Source: Escallonia rubra
Taxonomy: Eukaryota > Streptophyta > Magnoliopsida > Escalloniales > Escalloniaceae
DNA: 64,000 bases
Assembly: GCA_033065855.1 (NCBI GenBank)
Contig: JAVXUO010002003.1
Coordinates: 310,001 to 374,000 of the forward strand
Direction: 5' to 3'
Numbering within the stretch: the stretch's first letter is position 1; each line of letters opens with the position of its first letter. The translations under genes were made by a program, and so were the position numbers. Shown piece after piece: positions 24,380-37,211 of the stretch. The notes under the pieces were generated by a model. The model was not told the DNA's origin. It ran no database searches and saw only the letters and a program-made list of their open reading frames with translations.

Positions 24380-25960
24380 AAACTAGCTAAGGACCCCGGG
24401 ACATACGCTATTTGTTTCAAAAAGTTGTCTAAAACACATTTTAATAGGTAGGTTAAAATTATCTTGTTTAAAACAAGGGCAATAAAAAAATTAAGTATAA
24501 GATCACATCTCGAATTCAACTTCTAAAAGTATTGCTACAATAGTGTATTTAAGTAACAAATCTAGATTGTGCATGTGATTAACTGCATGAATTGTTTTGG
24601 AGAAATGAGATTTGGATGTTATAAAGACATCGATATGGATACTTAAAATGCTTTTTAATAAGCAACAAAAATTTGAAATTTCGTCATAAAATATGGACAA
24701 CAATGCCGCACTTATTTTAACCATAAATTTCAAACCTTTAAGCTCACAATTTGGAGAACCATTGTTCTTATTGGTTGTCCAAACTATGTCCAAAACTATA
24801 GTATATGAACCAAAAAAATTATCAACTTTTGCAGAATTTTTAGTTCTTTCTATCCAAACTTTATGTTTCTGTTAACATGATATGATCAAGCGTGTTAACA
24901 GTGTCATATCATTGTCGGCGTAATACAATTTCTTTCAATCCTTTTTGATGAGAGAAACATATGAACTATAAACTTAATTGAGTTACCTAATATATTCTTC
25001 ATGATAAGAAACAACTTGCATATCTTTTTTTCTGATGCAAGAAAAAAAAGAAGAATCAATGTTAGTGTACTTCTATCGGTGTTGATATTATTAAAAGACC
25101 CAATGAGAGTACCATAGAGGAAATTGTTAGGATTGGGTAGCATGCTACAAATTGTTAATCCTCGAAGACGATCTCTTGACTAAAGAAACTTTCTGGTCTC
25201 AGCATTTGGGTCCAAAATCATGAATGAAAGAAAGATATTTTTTTTTTTTTAACAACTCCTACCTTCGAGATACAATTTACATACTTTTAAGTTCCTTAGA
25301 GGAACAAATTTTAAAATTAAATATGTCTTTTTCCAGCTTGAGTACCTCATATTTGGAACGTAGCAACTCAGTACGTCAAATAAAATTTTCAACCCAACTT
25401 AGTCCGGCATTAGAAAAAGTCTCAGGACTATTAAAATTTTAGGGGAATTTATGAAAAAGCTCCACTAAACTGGTTTTTCTTTCCTCCGTTTTCCCTCTGA
25501 TTCTCTTTCCTATATTTAGTTATTATTTTCTCTCAACATCTCACAAGCTTCATTCTCTCAACATTTCTTCCGTTAGATTGGAGGAGTAAATCATTTCCCC
25601 TCAATTCTATGAAAACTCTATTTTAGAGTTCATATTTGATGTGGGTTGTTGTTCCGAGTTATATTATTGGAAATACCAATTGAGATTTCTTTTATGTCGT
25701 TTCGAGTTATGTTATTGCAACTACCATATGATCTTTCTTTTACGCTCTTTATCCTAAGCTTTTTCATATACCCTACTAAATAGGTACTAGTGTCCTAATT
25801 TTAAACTTGAAACTCCACTTTGGGTTGCAAGAGATACCAACTCAAGCTTCACACATGTGGTTTTCTCCATTTCTTGTTAAGTGGAGGGGTCTTCGCTTAA
25901 TAATGATAGGGTTGAGGAGATCAGGTGGAAGATGTGAAAAAATAATAGGAAACACCAATT
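24380..25960. other. AT-rich intergenic stretch, nothing recognised
   Basis: Short open frames (24503-24793 minus, 24904-25143 minus, 25224-25442 plus) match no family I know. No terminal repeats or RNA genes were seen. Confidence 0.5.
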
Positions 25961-27054
25961 TATCTGAGTGAGGGCCTAAGTATACTTAAGCCCTTATTCT
26001 ACTTAGAATTGCGACACATAGGATTTTAGAGCTCTCATATTTACGACACATCAGCTTTTTGGAGTCTTCTCCTTTTGCCAAATCAGCCGTAACTTTCATC
26101 CTAAGAGTCCCCAGTTTGCTTGGACTCTTCTTTTAACAACTAAGAAATCAAATTGATTGCACTACTAGAATACTTTTATGTGTCCTAATCAATGACAAAA
26201 ACTTCATGAATCAATCTTATCAACTAGAAAACCTTGGTCTATCCTTTCTTTCTCCTGCTTCCTCTCCATCTTCACGCTCTCTCTCCATCTTCACAATGAC
26301 GGCAGACCACCATGCAAGATAAACTATCTTTTTCTCTTTCTTTTTCTTTTATTTCCACACTGGTGCTTAAAGCCTTGCACATCTCATGTTATTAACTGTA
26401 CGCAAGGGAAGACAAATGTTGGCAACTTGGTATGACTTTGGCGCGTAGTTCACAGGACATAACATTTAGGTATGTAGTTTGGTGCTTTATTGGTGCTCGA
26501 AATCATACTAAACAAGTTTGGGAGAGGGGTGTTTGTGCACCTTTTTTTCTTCAGGTTAGTGTTAATAAAAAACTCTAATGCACCTTTTTTTTCTTTAGGT
26601 TAGTGATTATAAGACACTTTTCCTATGCAGTGGGTTCTATTGCCAACTTTTTTACGCTTTTTTCACTCATGTCTCTTGCAAATATAATTTAGTGATATTG
26701 TTAGCCTTCTAACAACAAATAAGGTGTGCTACCATGTTAAATGCTCATGAAGGTCAAGAGCACGCCAAAGTTCGAGATAGTTTTGGAATACATTTTAAAA
26801 AAAGAATTATCGGATAATTTAAAAGTTATCTAATCTGTGTTTGTAATGATATACCAAAAGTACTCCTGATCAAGTTATTTGTAGCATAACTATATAGTAA
26901 AAAGATTATACTTACCAACCAATACTTGCAAATAAAATATGGAGTGTCTCACCTTGAAGGGAGTGCACTCTTCTTCTCATCTTTGTCATGCATAATTGTG
27001 TCAGGCTATTGGAGAATACATAGTAATTGTGAGGCTATTGGAGAATAAGTACTA

Positions 27055-27269
27055 ATGGTGAAGATCTGTTGTCTTGGAGCTGGCTATGTTGGGGGCCAAC
27101 CATGGGTGTGATAGCTTATAAGTGCCCCTCGGTTGAAGTAGCAGTTGTCGATATATCTAAGCCGCGGATCACTGCTTGGAATAGTAAGCAACTCCCAATC
27201 TATGAGCCGGGCCTTGGGGATCTCGGGAAGAAGTGTAGAGGGAAGATTAAAAAAATTATGAGTTTATAA
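27055..27269 (+). pseudogene. UDP-glucose 6-dehydrogenase 5' fragment
   Basis: UGD oxidises UDP-glucose to UDP-glucuronate in the cytosol for wall and glycan synthesis. The copy starts MVKICCLGAGYVGG, the N-terminal NAD-binding loop. A 1-base loss in the second Gly codon shifts frame; the next frame continues PTMGVIAYKCPSVEVAVVDI and RITAWNSKQLPIYEPGL before running into unrelated sequence. Only about 60 of roughly 480 residues remain. Just upstream 'gaggctattggagaata' is duplicated, perhaps from the parent 5' UTR. It lies inside Helitron D, so it is read as captured. Confidence 0.85.
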
Positions 27270-30200
27270 TTCGCAATATACACTACTCTAGGTATCTATC
27301 ACCAAAAGTATGTACGTTAAGAATGTTACGCTTGGTGACAAAAAACTTTTGATAGATGTGCTAAAAAAGGAGTCACATCCAAAGGACACGCTCAAGCTTA
27401 AACTCCCTTTCAACCAGTATAGTACATAAATGAAGTTCAGCCTTCAACCCAGATGCTACATAAAAGCACGAGGGGAATAAATGATAGAAAAATGTTCATT
27501 AATATTGCAATAGAATTTACAGTGGTTATTATGACTCCCAAGTAAATCTTACTTATATAAGATTTTTCCTATGTACACTTTACAACTCGGAAAAAAGAAA
27601 AATATCACAAGGATTCTCACGATAAAATCGTAAGCTAGCATCAATGAAGGAGTATTTTATGGGATATTAGGATTTGACGAAAAATCGACTACATGGTTTT
27701 AATAATACATCCCAAAGAAGGTATTAGCCATTCAGGTTAATTATTATGTATTTTTTTGTTATTGGTTCCCAGCTTTTCTTTATAGTACTTTTAAAGTTTT
27801 AGTTTAATTCCTTATTCCAAAACTGTTTATTGTAAAACCTCTTATTAGGCATAGTAGGTGTAAAATAGTATTAGAATATTCTAGACACGAATGTATGAAT
27901 ACAACAGAATATGCGTTCTAATCTATTATGCTTATTATTTATACAATCTGCAAGCTAATTATGAGGTTTTCAATGTAATTACTTCTATCTATACCATCGC
28001 GAATCTTTGTTCTTTTGTCACTTATATGGCATCTTTAGCAGCAAGCAAAAATGAGAAAAACAATTTTTTTTGTAATTGTCATGCCTTGATGTATGCATAC
28101 TATCAGTTAGGGAATAAAGACCGAATCAAACCTATCATTTCTGTTCGTGAGAATCCAAGCCAATGTAGGAAACATCAATGGTTAATAACTAACAACCTAG
28201 AGATTTACCAAGTATGATAACATGTTAATCTATAATTAAACATGAGTAGATTTTAGATATGGTCAAGGGGACTAAGATGATTTTCATGGTTTTTAGTGTT
28301 GTTAAGGCAACCTGAGAATATGATGTCGAATTTCTTATAAAGTTGGTTAATATTAGTTTGTTTTGTCACATTCTGCATGACATCGAATTACCTAATTAGT
28401 AATTAGATATCAAGCTAACTAGCATGGAACTACAAATAGAACATTTAGGTGGTAAAAGATAAGGTGCAAGTGTCAATTCTTTAGCTTCACAAACAAAGTA
28501 GATGGTAATTATAAACAAAAAAAAAATTTGTGTCTAACATTCAGCCACTTATTGTCATATTTAATAATATTTTTTTGTGTTGACAAAAGAAACTAACCAG
28601 TTATTTAAAAGAGACATGGTAATTAAATTCATCTGTTGAGTATACACTTGGTTCGATGTGTGTAAATATTGGCAAAAGTGAATGCCTTACAGTCTCTTAT
28701 ATTCTTCAAATCAAATACGCTCACATTTCACTATTGTTACTAAAAGTTACGAAAGAATAGTAATGAAGTGATCGTAAAGGTTCTTCTAAACCAGTTGTAA
28801 TTTACATATAAAAAATGCTTGCTATTTATATTTTGATTTACTGTCCGCCTTCATGGATTAATTTTAATGGATTAAGTAAGATCATGGGTTCACAAAACAC
28901 ACTAATATGGAGTGCTTAAATGATTGAGAATGATGACCTCCATTGATTAAAAGAAATGAGAAGGTAGAGTGAGGGCCTAAGTATTGTATCAAATGATTAC
29001 AACATTTGAAAAGTAAACCTATTGAGACCTCGATCAAACATTCTACCTTCGGTCTATAATATCAATTATGTTCTAGCTAATTTTCTGAAGAACATGATGT
29101 AAACTATGTTCCGAACACAATCAAGTTTTTTGAATCTCCGGAGACTAATTAACTATTCTACTTGGTTAGTACTTGTGTCATTAACTATTGATCTATTGCG
29201 ACATATTTAATTACAGTATGTCATATATGTCATTCTAGAATAATGAAAGAAGGCTTAGAAATTTAAGATATTTAAAATAGAATAGCATTTTTTCTATTCA
29301 GATTGCTAAAAGTAACTTTGGAGATGCTGGTTCGACTGCGAGTAAGGATAATGAAGACTTCCCTTTCTTTCTTAAGTCCGAACTTGTGCAATCCACGATT
29401 TCTCACATGTACATGATGATCGAGGAATTGTAAGGGATTGTTTTCTAAATTTCTTTCTCACACCCTTTAGCTTATTATGTTTTAGTAAGCTTTTTGGTGA
29501 GTTTGAGGTCTCATACACTAATCTTTTAAGTTTAAGATGTGACACTTGATTTAGAACCAATTATTTTTTAAATTAAATTACAAGAGGTAATTGAATTTGA
29601 TTAGGGAATTAGTTCGGATTAGAATAAGTTTGGCGAATAAAGTAAATATAATATAAATGAGATCCAAGACAGCTTCTAACTCAATTACAAACCATACAAC
29701 TTTTAAAGCTAGCAAAACATGGAGGTAGACGTGGCATTGGCAATAAAGGTGCAATTGATGTTGTACATGTGAATGATACTATATTTTTGGTAATGGTGGT
29801 GTTTGTGGCATGAGGTGGTGGTCGTTGACTGCGATACTCTTATACAACAGAAGTGGCGGTAGTAGTGGTAATAATGGCGGCGACCATAAACATGGTAGTA
29901 GCTATAATGGTTGGTAATGCAGGTTATTTATCAAAAAATGGTAGCACTAAGGTGTTGGTGCATTAGTATAAGATAGTGGGACAATTACTGTTGTAAACTC
30001 TAATTAGACATATGCTAAATCAGATTAACAAATGACGATTCTAGGTTTAGTTCTTCGAAAAAACCTGCATGTTTTATAAAATCTGCCCTAAGACTAGGAA
30101 CTCTTAATGTTTTCACTAGCGGAGCTTCTCACCCGATTATCATAAAGTTCTCCTTCGTCAAAAGTTCACTTAGTGGTTTGAACACTTTCTTAATAGTATG

Positions 30201-31427
30201 AACTAATCTAAAAAGCACACGTAATATTGTACATGAAAGAATATATAAGGTATGACTAGGATTATATGTGAATTTGTCAATATTTTACACAAACAAAGAA
30301 AAAGAGAAAAGGTGAACTAAATGCCCACACCGTTTTGTCACTTAAAAAGGCAATTAGGCCTATCGTTATATAAATATGCAAATATTCTTTACTAGATTTT
30401 GGTACTCTAAATAAATAATGAGGATAAAGGGACTACAAAACCAGCATGTTGGTTAAATTTGTCATGCATCTTTTCCTTTAAAAGTAGTTTTGAGGTTTAA
30501 ACAATCTAATCTAAAAAGCACATGCAATATTGTACTTATCATGAGGAATATATAAGGTGTGACTGTGGGATATATGTGGATTTTTCAATACTTTACACAA
30601 AAAGAAAGAAAAAGTGAAACTAACTTTAGACCCTTTTTTTGCTGAGCCTACACCCTTTTGTCACTAAAAGAGGCAAATAGGCCTATCGTTATATAAAACG
30701 TGCAAGTATTTTTTTTACTAGATTCTGGTTCACAAAACAATTAATGAGGACAAAAGGACTACATAACCAGCATGTTTGTGAAATTTGTCATACATCTTTT
30801 TCTTTAACAGTAGTTTTGAGGTTTGAACAACTTTTTAGTGGTACAAACCCGTCTAAGAAGCACATGTAATACTCATTACTATATATGTATATATATATGT
30901 ATATATATATAAAGCGTGACTATAGGATATATATGTGGATTTGCCAATATTTTACAGAAAAAGAAAGAGAAAAAGTAAAATTAAATCTACACCCTTTTTT
31001 GCTAAGCCCATATCCCTTCGTCACAAAAGAGGCAACTAGACCTATCTTATAAAATATGCAAATATTCTGTACTAGATTTTGGTACACAAAATAATTAATG
31101 GAATCTCAAAAACAACATGTTAGTGAAATTTGTCATACATCTTTTCCCTTAGTAGTAGTTTTAGACTATACAATGGTCTATAACCAAAGTTAGGGCTAAA
31201 ATGTTCTCTCAGATTTACTATGATTCTTACGTAGTAGGTAGTGGACTAATTGATAGGAGAAACTTACATACTTGAATAATGTCAACTATTAAGTTTAAGA
31301 TGTACAAATGAATTAACTCATTTGTCTTTGAAATTAATTATCTTTCTTTATCTTTTGAAACTTTAATTTGAACTAAATAGGCTTTATTAAAATAAATGAT
31401 CAACACTAAAATCAAATTACATTGCGT

Positions 31428-31457
31428 CCCGTGCATTTGCACGGGCACATTAGCTAG
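31428..31457 (+). other. Helitron D 3' hairpin and CTAG terminus
   Basis: The stem CCCGTGCA / TGCACGGG is followed by 'cacattagCTAG' and then T. Confidence 0.85.
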
Positions 31458-33000
31458 TTACTATAAATCTTACAACCAACACTACCAATTACGTATGTAC
31501 CACCTAAACAACTTCAATTATGGACACTATCATATATACCCCTCATACTTTGCTAGTACATCACCATACCCCGACATACCATGACAACTTTTTCGTGCTT
31601 TTAGTTGTAATTCAAAGCAAAAAAAAAAAAATCTAATTTGTTACCTTTCCATTTCTTTTATCGCTCAAGTTTATAATCAAGGTTGTTGCAGCTTATTTTT
31701 CAATCATTTTGAATTTTCTTTTGAGATCCAATTCTAAAGATAATTGGTTCAAATTAACATGATCTTTAGAAGGTTGATGCATAACAGTAAACAAACATTA
31801 AAGCTTATGAAAAAAATAAGATTTCTTGATAACTTACCTTTAACAATCTCAAAGAGCAAATGTTGCTCAACTTTAATTTCTCTTGCTGTTTCAAAGTCTT
31901 CCTTCATATGCCCAAAAAAAAAGGAAAAATATTAAAGGTCGCTATAAGTTGAAAAATTAGCGTGAATATTTTGGTATAAATGATCTGAATACTTTTGTTC
32001 ATATGCTAGTGAAGATAAACCCGAAGATACTGTGAAGATATTTCTGTGAAGGTGATTAGAGGATACATATATCCAGTGGATTTCGACCAAAAAAAAAAAA
32101 AATTCGACCAAAAAAAAAATATATCCAGTGGATTGATGTAGTACAATTTTTTGAAGTTAAAGTCACAATGTAATAGGTTAACTTTACATTGTGACTTGAT
32201 GTTACAATCTATGGGATATGGATGGAAAGAAACACAAGGACCCTTGAACAAAAACAAGCTACTCCACAAGGATGTGCTCATGTCATACAACAATGGGTGA
32301 GGTATAGAGTGGGAAGCTGGAATAAGATACCAAAAACAGAGAAAAATGAAGAACTATGTTCTACTTGGGAGATAAATGATGGGATTTTCATGTAAATAGT
32401 TAGAAGCAAGATTATACTATAACATTAGTAGCAATATTGTCATTGTAAATTGGAAACAATTGTACATGTTATGTACTTCAATGAAATAAAGGGACATTTG
32501 ACCAAAAAAAAAAATTAAGTTTTAATATTGTTGATTATGTGCAGCAGCAACACCTATGGTAACATTGGATGATGTAAACTTTAATCGTTAATCCTTTTGG
32601 ACCTGTAGCTATTTATCTGTCTCAAATTCCTTCAAGACTGGTGCTTGTCAGTTCAGTTGTGAAAATGGTTGTTTATTGGTAAAGGTGTGTGTAATGCACA
32701 ACTAACTTTAGCGTAGGTTGTGTGCCATAAAAGTAAGGCTCTGATGCTTGTGCAGTGTGTCTATGCATAGAGGTACGATTGTGATGCTTGTGCAGTCAGT
32801 CTATGCAAGCTGCACCAAAAAAAAAAAGTCAGTCTATGCAAGGAAGTGCAAAATTGTACCAAGTTGCAGGTTGTTTTTGCATACAGGTGTGATGCAAATA
32901 TGGTATGTTTGTGGATATATGCAAAATTGCACCAAAGTGCAGGTTGCGAGTACAGAGGTGTGCGTGTGATGCTTATGCAGTTTTTACTAAGATATGTCAG
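31458..33000. other. Intergenic stretch with short repeats, no gene recognised
   Basis: It contains a duplicated 'atatccagtggat' flanking A-rich runs (32070-32135) and a 13-14-bp stem palindrome (32159-32196). There is an A-tailed end 'gacatttgaccaaaaaaaa' (32490) that could be a retroposon tail. 'gtctatgca'/'gtgcaaaattg(t/c)accaa' repeats fill 32755-32960. No coding family is recognised. Confidence 0.5.
32159..32196. repeat. Short perfect hairpin
   Basis: 'aagtcacaatgtaa' pairs with 'ttacattgtgactt' across a loop of about 10 bases. Its role is unknown. Confidence 0.7.
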
Positions 33001-33206
33001 GTAAAGTTTGTTAATATGGACTTTTTTTCTTGATTTATTGCTCTTTCGTTCAAGCACAAAATGTTTGACAAGAAGCTTAAGAGGGAGTGAAGGTTTAGGG
33101 TAATAAATATGTAGATACTGTGGTTTTAGCCTGACACAAATTTGATTGAAATATATTTCAAATGCAACATACAGAGTCCTTAGCGTATCTCCACGGCTAC
33201 TGTAGC

Positions 33207-35028
33207 TTATTTTAAGTCATAAGAAGGAGACTTAGCAATTAAGTTTAAGTTCTGCTTTCTTCCTGCAGTGGCTCCAATATTCTCAGTCATGTCCAAGTCT
33301 TCTGCTTTGATACCACTAGGCAGTTTCCAGTTGAAGTGATAGAGTAGTGCAGCAAGAGGTAACTCAACATTGGCTAAACCTAATGAAATGCCTGGACACA
33401 TTCTTCTTCCTGCTCCAAATGGAATATACTCCAAATTGGTTCCAGTGAAATCAAGAGAGCTTTCCTCAAATCTCTCCGGAATAAAACTTTCAGCATCATG
33501 CCAATAATCAGGATCCCTTCCCATTGCCCATGCATTGACCATGACTTTTGTTTTCACGGGAATATTATAACCACCAATCCTGCGTTCCTCCCTGCATTCT
33601 CTAGGGATCAACAGCGGAACAGGGGTATGCAACCATAGTGTTTCTTTGATCACCAGCTTTAGGTAGCTCAATTCTTGAATGTCAGTCTCGCCTATTGTTT
33701 TCTTTTGCTTAAGCGCTTGTCTCACTTCGGCTTGTGCCTTCTTCATCACTCTTGGGTCTCTTATCAATTCCGCCATTGCCCATTCAATCGTTGTAGAAGA
33801 GGTTTCAGTTCCTGCTGCGAACATATCCTGCATCAAAATGCAAAACTAATGTAAGATATTTAAATTGAGTTAACACATGTAACCGCAAGTTCATGGAACG
33901 CGACATCCCGAGTAGTATCGTTTTACACAATTACTTGTCCTGCTTATCAGGGTTTGTACCAGTTATGAAGTATATAGGAAGAACCAATTGCAGGGCATAT
34001 GGTCAGATGTCATGCTTTTCCAGTTGAAATGTGCCACAAAGGGCATAAGCAAGTATATGTTGCAAGTTAAAACTTCAGTCCATTCCAAGCATACCAACCA
34101 TTATAACTGCCTTGACATTGTTGGATGTGATGGGCAACTCAAGACCACTGCTCTCTTGAAGTCTTAGTAAAACGTCGATTAGATCTTCCTCCTCTGTGTC
34201 ATCAGCGTTGCCTTTCTTTGTGCTTGCAAGGATTTCTCTCCGCTCACTGATAATGTTGTCCAAGATCTCGTCAACCTTGTGGTGCATCTTCAGTAATTTA
34301 GGCCTCAGCCCCGTAAGGACACGAAGAAATTTCTTGGATGGAAATAAATCAGCAACATCAAAGCCTCCTATCAACCACAATGTCACTTTCACTAGTTGTA
34401 TGAACACGTCTTGATCCTTGCATCTCTTTCCAAATACCGCTCTGCAAATTATTACATTTAGCAACGAGTAAACTCTTTCTGTAAAATTGATTGTTGCTCC
34501 CAAGGATGACCGAATGGATTCAGTGAGATTCCAGACTTCTTCCTCTCTTATAGAGCGGAATGATTTTACTTTCTTTGCACTTAAGAGTTCCACGGTGCAT
34601 ATTCTTCGCATTTGTCTCCAATAATCTCCGTAGGGAGCAAAGACGACGTCTGTGTTATCATACAAAATTATTCTGGTCCCTAGGACTTCTTGCCTGTTTG
34701 CAAAGGCGATATCATTGGTTTTCAGTACCTCCTTGGCCATTTGGGGCGTTGATACAACAATCGCAGAGATTTCGCCAAGTTGTAGTTGCATCAGCGGTCC
34801 ATGTTTCTTAGCCAAATCTGCGAGAGCTCGGTGTGGTACTGAACCGACCAAGCACAACAAATTCCCAATTAGAGGTAGCTTCCATGGCCCGGGTGGCAAT
34901 TTATCAGTGCTCTTTTTTGTGGCAACATTGAAGAGGAAGGAGCAGAGGAGGATAAGGGAAGCAATGAGAAGGTATGGGAACTGGAGCTCCATTGCAGATG
35001 TTGAGGCAAGCTGTATGCTTTCTGTCAT
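33207..35028 (-). CDS. Cytochrome P450, CYP71 clan, copy 2 with K-helix Arg lost
   Basis: Tandem paralogue of 21957-23777. Exon 1 is 34099-35028 and exon 2 is 33207-33827, with a 271-bp phase-0 intron at the same place (AVIM/DMFAAG), giving 516 residues. Anchor, [10 protein letters not shown] hinge, WRQMR, AGTETS, PERF (427-430) and [11 protein letters not shown] with Cys454 are intact. The K-helix reads KETLWLH where copy 1 has KETLRLH: Trp replaces the ExxR arginine at residue 375 (codon TGG at 33633-33635, one C-to-T change from CGG). That arginine is essentially invariant and stabilises the haem-binding fold, so the product is probably inactive although the frame is fully open. A real polymorphism, a sequencing error or very recent loss are all possible. 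Confidence 0.88.
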
Positions 35029-35098
35029 AGTAGTGAGCCTGCTGGGTTTTTAAACTCCTGCATTTGCCTAATCATTTGGACTCTTGCACATGGGCGGA

Positions 35099-35777
35099 CC
35101 TCCCACCTGACCAAGGGGGGCCATGGCACCCCCCAACTTTAGGGGAACCCTTTTTTTTTTTTTTTTTAACTTATTAGTTAATGGATAAACATACGAAAAT
35201 CTCATTATAATATAATATTAATTAATTAATTTGAGTCTTATTTTGTTGTATGTTTTATTCTTTGTGCCACCAATCGTCGTATATTTGCTTTTCTCATTCC
35301 CCTACTCTATCTTCTTTCTTCCAATTTTCAAATTCTAAAAATTTATATTACAAAAAAAAAAAAAAAAAACGAGTATATCAAAATCAAAATCTTTATTTTT
35401 TTTAATTTAAGTTCTTATTGTATGTTAACTTATACGTTATTATTGTACTCATACAATTGTTAATCATATTAGTAATACATCCTCTACACATTAAGAGTTA
35501 AGCTTCTTTCATGTAAGATTAGTAATTTATTGTTGACTGACCTTACCAAATTAAATAAATCACTATAAAATTATTATATAATTAGTAGTTAAATTGATGT
35601 GGGTGAACAATCTATTTTGCACTTAACTTATTTAATATGAAGACTAATTATAATATGTTTTTGATTTTTTGTGTTTTATGTAAACTTAAACGTACCTTTT
35701 AAATATTTTTATGTTAGCCATCAATATTTTTATGACTTTTTGGCCCCCCGCGATTAGACTTTCTGGATCCGCCCCTG
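35099..35777. mobile_element. Non-autonomous Tip100-like hAT element
   Basis: Left end CATGGGCGGACC and right end (inverted) CAGGGGCGGATCC match the 11-bp Tip100-type terminus, and both are followed by a 'ggggggcca' block. The 679-bp interior is AT-rich with no transposase. The flanking octamers (ctcttgca, ctcgcata) agree only at 4 of 8, so the target duplication is decayed or the ends are slightly misplaced. It sits about 70 bp upstream of the start of P450 copy 2. Confidence 0.7.
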
Positions 35778-37205
35778 CTCGCATAATGGCAAGATGCTTA
35801 GTTGCCGTAATGTATAGTACTATATAGCCTTTAAAATCAATAAACCTAGTACACATGTGATCATATAATTTGATTCTAAGGAACGAGATCTTGACAGAGG
35901 ATTGTTTTTTTGGGTATCAAGAGTCATCAGAAGCACATCATGGAAGAGCTGTTGAGAACGATTCGGACTGAAACTTGTCCTAATTGTTTACGAAAAATTG
36001 ATGGCTGACCAAAGCAAGTTCTGTTTTGTATAAATGTCCCCATCTATTTTAAACCGCTTGCAGCGTTTTGGTAGTTGTCATTTTGCAATTTTTTTGCCGG
36101 GAGAAAATGAAAAGACATCAAAGCAGAAGTGTAGTACAAAGCCATCTCCTTCAGGTGCAGATGAATTTCCAACATTTGCTATGCGAAAGACTGCAATTTG
36201 CACTGCAGTCGACTTTATATCGCCGTAGTCGGAGAAAACAGAGCACCACGAAGCATAAAAATCCCAACTAGTCACCCAGATGCAGCGGAAATATAACCCT
36301 GTGAAGATCTATTGGCAACAGACTTGACAAGAGTCGCGAGTTCCTTTGCTAGTTGTTGTGGCTAGATAAATCTTGGTTAAACTAGTCCATTACCCATATC
36401 CGAAGGTTGTGTGCTTTAGTGATGAAAAATGGAATAAAATGTGTAAGCTGCTTAATCTAAGTAAGAGATGTCTTCAAGAGGTGCAAATTTTCTGAGGTAT
36501 CTGTGTTGAAACTCGTCGGAAGGATAAAAACCCCGTTTAAGTAGACTTGAAAGTAATCCTGGTCGAAAGCAACACAAAAAAAATATATATGTGCTTTTTT
36601 TTTTTTTGTTTAATTGCACTTGATGCTACTGAGGTTTCAATTCATTACACTTGCCTACAGCTAACTAATGAAATGCACTCCGTTCCACGTAATTTTTTTC
36701 GCTCACGGTGTCAACAGAGTGTTACAAATGGATTTGATGCCTTCATAATAAATATAGAATTAGATCGAAAATATTTCTGTCCAAATTTGACGCAAATTAT
36801 CTAATAAGAAGGAGAAATTTTCCTTTAGCTCACATTTTGGGAGCAAAAGTGAGAGATCCATTGGCCATAGCTGTAGTTTGATAAAGAAATCAAAATTAAA
36901 CATCCACATAGCAGTTGGTTTGAAACTTTGAGTTCAGATCTATGTTCCAATACAAAAGCAGCTTGAAGTGTGTCTTCGTCAGACATTCTTTCACAACTTG
37001 ATGTACATGTCTTCTTCTACATTCTTAAAAGCATCTGCATATTTTTCACCAAACTGCGCATTTCTTCACCAAACCTCGTCTAAATTTATTATTTAGTTTG
37101 AATACTGAACTATGTTATGACATACATTAGGGTTACAATGATATCCATAAAAACTTGACCTCAAAATCTCATACATGGACCTATATGCACAGTTAGGATT
37201 CAATT
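35778..37205. other. Intergenic stretch, one unrecognised short open frame
   Basis: A plus-strand frame at 36034-36228 reads smoothly (…MRKTAICTAVDFISP) and has gene-like composition, suggesting a gene fragment, but I cannot name its family. The rest shows no coding, RNA or terminal-repeat signal. Confidence 0.4.
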
Positions 37206-37211
37206 AAGGAT

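Larger units (their letters stand above)
25963..31457 (+). mobile_element. Helitron D with captured UDP-glucose dehydrogenase fragment
   Basis: The 3' end is canonical: hairpin CCCGTGCATTTGCACGGG (31428-31445), 'cacattagCTAG' and then T. The 5' region carries the family signature 'cttagaattgcgacacatagg' (26001 on), but the extreme 5' end is diverged, so the start is uncertain by about 40 bases. Most of the interior is colinear with Helitron C. The region near 27055 is extra and carries the UGD fragment. No Rep/helicase is present. Confidence 0.7.

Noticed and set aside
24900..25140. tRNA or small RNA gene in the P450 interval
   Set aside because: No A-box/B-box pair or cloverleaf could be found here or elsewhere in the window by eye.
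34196..35053. Plus-strand frames opposite P450 copy 2
   Set aside because: Antisense shadows of the P450 exon 1.
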